Below are positions 60,231-64,000 of a stretch of 64,000 nt of DNA, in pieces. Location of the stretch: positions 17,871,326 to 17,935,325 of the forward strand of contig CP136069.1 of NCBI GenBank assembly GCA_032622095.1. Direction: 5' to 3'. Every line of letters begins with the position of its first letter. The first letter of the stretch is position 1. The position numbers and the translations under genes are program-made. The stretch is from Siphonodentalium dalli. Its lineage: Eukaryota; Mollusca; Scaphopoda; Gadilida; Siphonodentaliidae. The notes below the pieces were generated by a model. It ran no database searches and had not been told where the DNA came from. It saw nothing but the letters and a program-made list of their open reading frames with translations.

Positions 60231-60800
60231 AATGTTTTTACTCTGCCTCAATTTTACCTATGCTAATGTATCTGTTTATATAAGGAAAATTCATTCTATC
60301 TTTAGTCCCAACAAATGATGTCATTCGAGCCATCTTTCTTTAAGTCGAATAATCTACCAACATATAGCACTAAACATGATGAGGTCTTCGTCGAGAATTC
60401 ATGTCCACCTCTGTTTTGCATAGTAAAAGCTACTTACCTATTAAACAACAGATAATCCATCGAAGTATAGTTCTATCTCTCAATTTTACCTATAAGAATC
60501 GTCTGTTTATATAAAAAGACATTAATTTATTCATTCTATCTTTAGGTCCCATCAAAATGATGTCATACGACCCAAGCCGAATAATCTAATATCATTCGTC
60601 GAGAATTCATGTCGAGCTCTGTTTATATACAGTAACACATTAATTTACTCAAGCTATCTATACTCCCAAACAAATCAGTCGAGCTATCTTGTTAAATGTT
60701 CTCGTATGCCTATCATAATGTACCCTCCCATTTTATCCGACCACATGAATAATATAATTCATGTCGACATATATCTGTACAAGGCGACTAATTTATTCAA
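60231..60800. repeat. ~240-bp diverged tandem repeat
   Basis: CTCAATTTTACCTAT, TTCATTCTATCTTTAG and TCGTCGAGAATTCATGTC each recur at about 240-bp spacing (for example 60388 and 60597). Confidence 0.7.
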
Positions 60801-61129
60801 CTAGGCTACCTAGCTTGGATCATATTTCAAAGAACTCATTCGTTAACGACCCGTCCTTACAAAACCAGTAATATAAAATACAACTGTCAGGTCGCTTATT
60901 TGAAGATCAACTTACCTTACGGTAAACATTCCATACATTCCAATTATAATATATAAGCCAGGTAAATGGCCTATAAAGTCACGGATTTAAAACACCTGGT
61001 GAGTTTAGTTAAATTATGTTTTCAGATAACTTTAAATTAATTCATATCTTATTCAACCTATGTTCTGTATAATTTAAAACGATAAATTAGAATCAAGTTT
61101 GTATATTTATCGGAGCAAAACATATTGAG

Positions 61130-61800
61130 GAAGTTTGAAGCAGTTGTCTTAAAGTGACACTAAGATTTATTTTCTTATTTGCACACAGTATACTTTGTTT
61201 AAACCAGATGTCTTAAAATGGCACTAAGATTTATTTTATTATTTTATACTATTTATAAACAAGATGTCTTAAAAGGGGACTAAGATTTCATTTAAATCTC
61301 CAAAAGTGTTTCAATATTACAGCAAAATTTGTTTTTTTAAATAATTTTTACCTCAGAATTGTTAATAAATAGGTCTTCTTCACATCATAATTCTTAAAAG
61401 GGAGCTAATAATTTAACTTAAATATGATTGAAAATTTATCGTTAAAGAGCGTTTATTATCTGTTTGTATGCAACTCTTTCAAACCCATCGTAATATTTGG
61501 ATACAGTATACTTTGTTCATCCCAGATATCTTAAAATGACTTATTTTATTATTTCATACTTTGTTTAAACCAGATGTCTTAAAATGGCACTAAGATTTCA
61601 TTTTATAATTTCAATACCAAAAGTGTTTCAATATCACAGCAAAAAAAATTGTAATAATTTTTACCTCAGAAATGTTAATAAATATGTCTTATTCACATCT
61701 TAATTCTTAAAAGGGAGCTAATAATTTAACTTAAATATGATTGAAAATTTATCGTTAAAGAGCGTTTATTATCTGTTTGTATGCAACTCTTAATTATAAA
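61130..61800. repeat. ~310-bp duplication with inner short repeats
   Basis: An AAAGGGAGCTAATAATTTAA block running to TATGCAACTCTT is present at about 61396-61480 and 61708-61792 with no visible difference. CAGATGTCTTAAAATGGCAC recurs at 61206 and 61571. Confidence 0.85.
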
Positions 61801-63672
61801 AAACGGATACTGTTACACTCAAATAGTATATTACAGTATCCAAATTAACATTGTTGCAATTCCGATTCTACGGAAAGTTATCTTTAAACATGCAAACTAA
61901 AAACAATAATCATAGTTTTACAATTTTTTTTTTATGTAAAATATTATTTGTCTACACGTTGTGGCTAAGGATATCGTAACAGTATATTTACATTTATCTA
62001 GCAAATGCGCTCTAATTTCTACAAATTAACATTCCAATTCAAATTTTTTTTTTTTATTTTTGAAAAAATAAATACTGTAACAGTTTTGTTTACATAATAA
62101 ATAAAGATAACACTTAACTGATTATGGCAAATAATTCTTCTCTTAATCATAATGGCAACATGAGTTGGAAAAAAAACATGCTGGTTAATCCGTACGCAAT
62201 TTAGCATATAATGTAAACACGATCGGAGAAAAACAATGCCCGGTCGTTCGTTTTTAAACTGGAATCTGCACACATGTATAAAACTCATTACTCACCGCCA
62301 TTTTTGAAATTTAAACATTTAGAGTAATTATTTTTCTCGCATTTCTGTAAAGTATAATGATGAACCAGAATATAAAATGCTTATGTTCACACACGAGCAC
62401 ATGTACTTGCAATGATATGGCTATCAATAGTATGCAATTATCTCATAGAATCAATCAAACAATAATATTAAGCCAATTAGTTGCAACATTACATCAGGAA
62501 TTGCTCGATGTCGTTAGACTAGGTTAATGTGTGTTTTATATGCATGTCCCCGTTCATTATCTGCACATTTTTAAATCGGCACGGAAATCTACCCTCCAAT
62601 ATAATTTGGATAGTTAAATATGGTGGACAGCACTCAATTCTATCTGCAGAGCAATAAAAAGATATGTACGTGGCCGAGGCGGAAGAAAACAAAGCCAAAT
62701 TATCACCAGCATGTTAAATTTCACTACAACAGTTTTGTTTACAATATACTGTAACAGCTTTGTTTACGCAATTATGTTCTATTTATAGATGGAACTCGAT
62801 TTAGTTGGAAGTGTATACACAATCTCCTATCGGGCAACTAATATTCGTATGTTGCCAAGCGCATCGCGGGTGGACTGGAGTAATTTCCATCATCATACTA
62901 TAGGTGTGCAGAGCAATATCTATGAACCTGTATTCCAACAGCGATTTGGTTGAATTGTATAGACAAGATTAATCATCTGAGATATATGGTCCAACTTAAA
63001 ACCAATATAGCACCAGCATGTTAAATTTTATGGAATTATGTATGTGTCATGACGGCGTTGCAAATGCGGGATTTAATTGAATATTTGTTGCTGAACAGGA
63101 TTATCGGGTAAACAGTATGTTATCAGAAACACCTATGCAAACACTCTACTAATTGTGTTACAGAATACAGCAAAATGTTACTGACTAATCGCGCATAAAA
63201 TGGAATAAACGCTCTTCATTACATATCAGGTATTATACAACGCTCTTTATGTTTACCACAATAATATTTCAAACCCCGGAAATGTAACTTTTTATGCTTT
63301 TGTTTACAAACGTATGACCAAAACATACTGTTATGCGATAAATCTTATTTGTATACGGACAAAGTCTATCTACATTTTTTATCTTATTTCTGTTTGTGGC
63401 GGTTTATGACGGGTGGAGATTTTTTTCACAGGATACCCACCGCCAAGGCCAACCGTGTCTTTAAACATGATGAACTTAACATCTATGAACTAAATTTGCG
63501 CAGATCCGACTATAAAATGTTGAGTGCTTCAATTATCTGTATGTATCAAGCCAGTGCATCATTCTTACTACTGCTGTAACAGATTTGTTTACGTATATAA
63601 ATTGCACTTACCTGATTATTAAGAAAACACATGTAGCAAATAATTGTCCGCATATAATTCACAATGCCAACA
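61801..63672. other. AT-rich, nothing recognised
   Basis: AACAGTTTTGTTTAC-like motifs recur near 62080, 62730, 62755 and 63578. No gene or clear transposon. Confidence 0.4.
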
Positions 63673-63924
63673 CTAGTTTAAAAAAAAAAACGCATTAGAC
63701 ATGTGAAAATATATATGGGGGGCCCTATTCCCTTTAATGAGAAAGTAGAATGTTACACATGCAGGAGCGTCATGGAATTGATCATCATCTAATGTTTCGT
63801 CGAAACTATCGTCGACAAATTGATCATTTCTTGCAACAGCAGGCCGTCTAATCCATGATGGTGTTGTGTCCAACTCTATCGCGCTGATCAATCGTTCCCG
63901 AACACTATTCATGTCCTCTACCAA
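63673..63924 (-). CDS. Unrecognised acidic ORF
   Basis: On the minus strand, the first ~55 residues have protein-like composition (M-N-S-V-R-E-R-L-I, W-I-R-R-P, then an Asp/Glu-rich D-D-S-F-D-E-T-L-D-D-D). The remainder looks intronic or non-coding (a run of Phe from poly-A complement). It could be an exon of a gene or transposon continuing beyond the window. I do not recognise it. Confidence 0.25.
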   Translation of the reverse strand: MVEDMNSVRERLISAIELDTTPSWIRRPAVARNDQFVDDSFDETLDDDQFHDAPACVTFYFLIKGNRAPHIYFHMSNAFFFLN

Positions 63925-64000
63925 TGTTTATAGTTGAACTATCTGTTCAACACGATAAAATCCTCTTTTTTTTACCGCAAACTTAAATTTACACGATATA

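Overview
The window looks like AT-rich animal nuclear DNA. It has split genes with GT-AG introns, phase-1 EGF and C-type lectin exons, polyA-tailed LINEs, a tRNA-derived SINE and many small inverted-repeat transposons. The mix (Helitron-like units with internal tandem repeats, a SINE with an ATCA tail, Tx1/L1-like and CR1/Jockey-like LINEs, many MITEs) suggests a marine lophotrochozoan, most likely a mollusc. That placement is inference from repeat style and domain content. There are no bacterial operons, CRISPR arrays or viral genes.

Host coding content is thin and lies on the + strand. One half-domain C-type lectin exon (7120-7248) is followed by six EGF exons (10734, 13139, 13726, 14592, 18546, 27568), all entered and left in phase 1. 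Much further on come a second lectin exon (55905-56106) and a probable terminal exon with stop and AATAAA (57339-57618). The simplest reading is one modular extracellular lectin-EGF protein, or two neighbouring ones, with introns swollen by transposons. EGF-3 to EGF-6 have calcium-binding type entry motifs; EGF-1 and EGF-2 do not. The EGF-1 acceptor plus the first part of its exon sits in a 56-bp tandem array, so intact acceptor-like copies are repeated upstream of the real exon.

The rest is mobile and repeat DNA. 1-4180: repeats, then a head-to-tail array of four Helitron-like units with an internal 122-bp repeat. 5160-6450, 19160-21720 and 24378-26440: decayed minus-strand LINEs. 21955-23843: a chromodomain ORF between ~450-bp direct repeats. 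15732-17258: two TTAA-flanked piggyBac-type MITEs built around a ~67-bp palindrome that recurs at 18.4, 34.4, 55.3 and 58 kb. 26.5-30.3 kb: a long-inverted-repeat element, a hAT-type element with an 8-bp duplication, and an element with a 9-bp duplication. 33-40.6 kb: minisatellites and several MITEs with readable target duplications. 42006-46639: a Tx1/L1-like LINE insertion with a 15-bp target duplication but a broken reading frame. 48.9-54.9 kb: a ~6-kb region bounded by ~0.9-1.2 kb inverted repeats. 58-64 kb: AT-rich DNA with tandem and segmental duplications and no recognised gene.

Exon boundaries, target duplications and inverted repeats were read by eye. Family names for the transposons rest on termini and target-site length or on protein motifs, not on database comparison.
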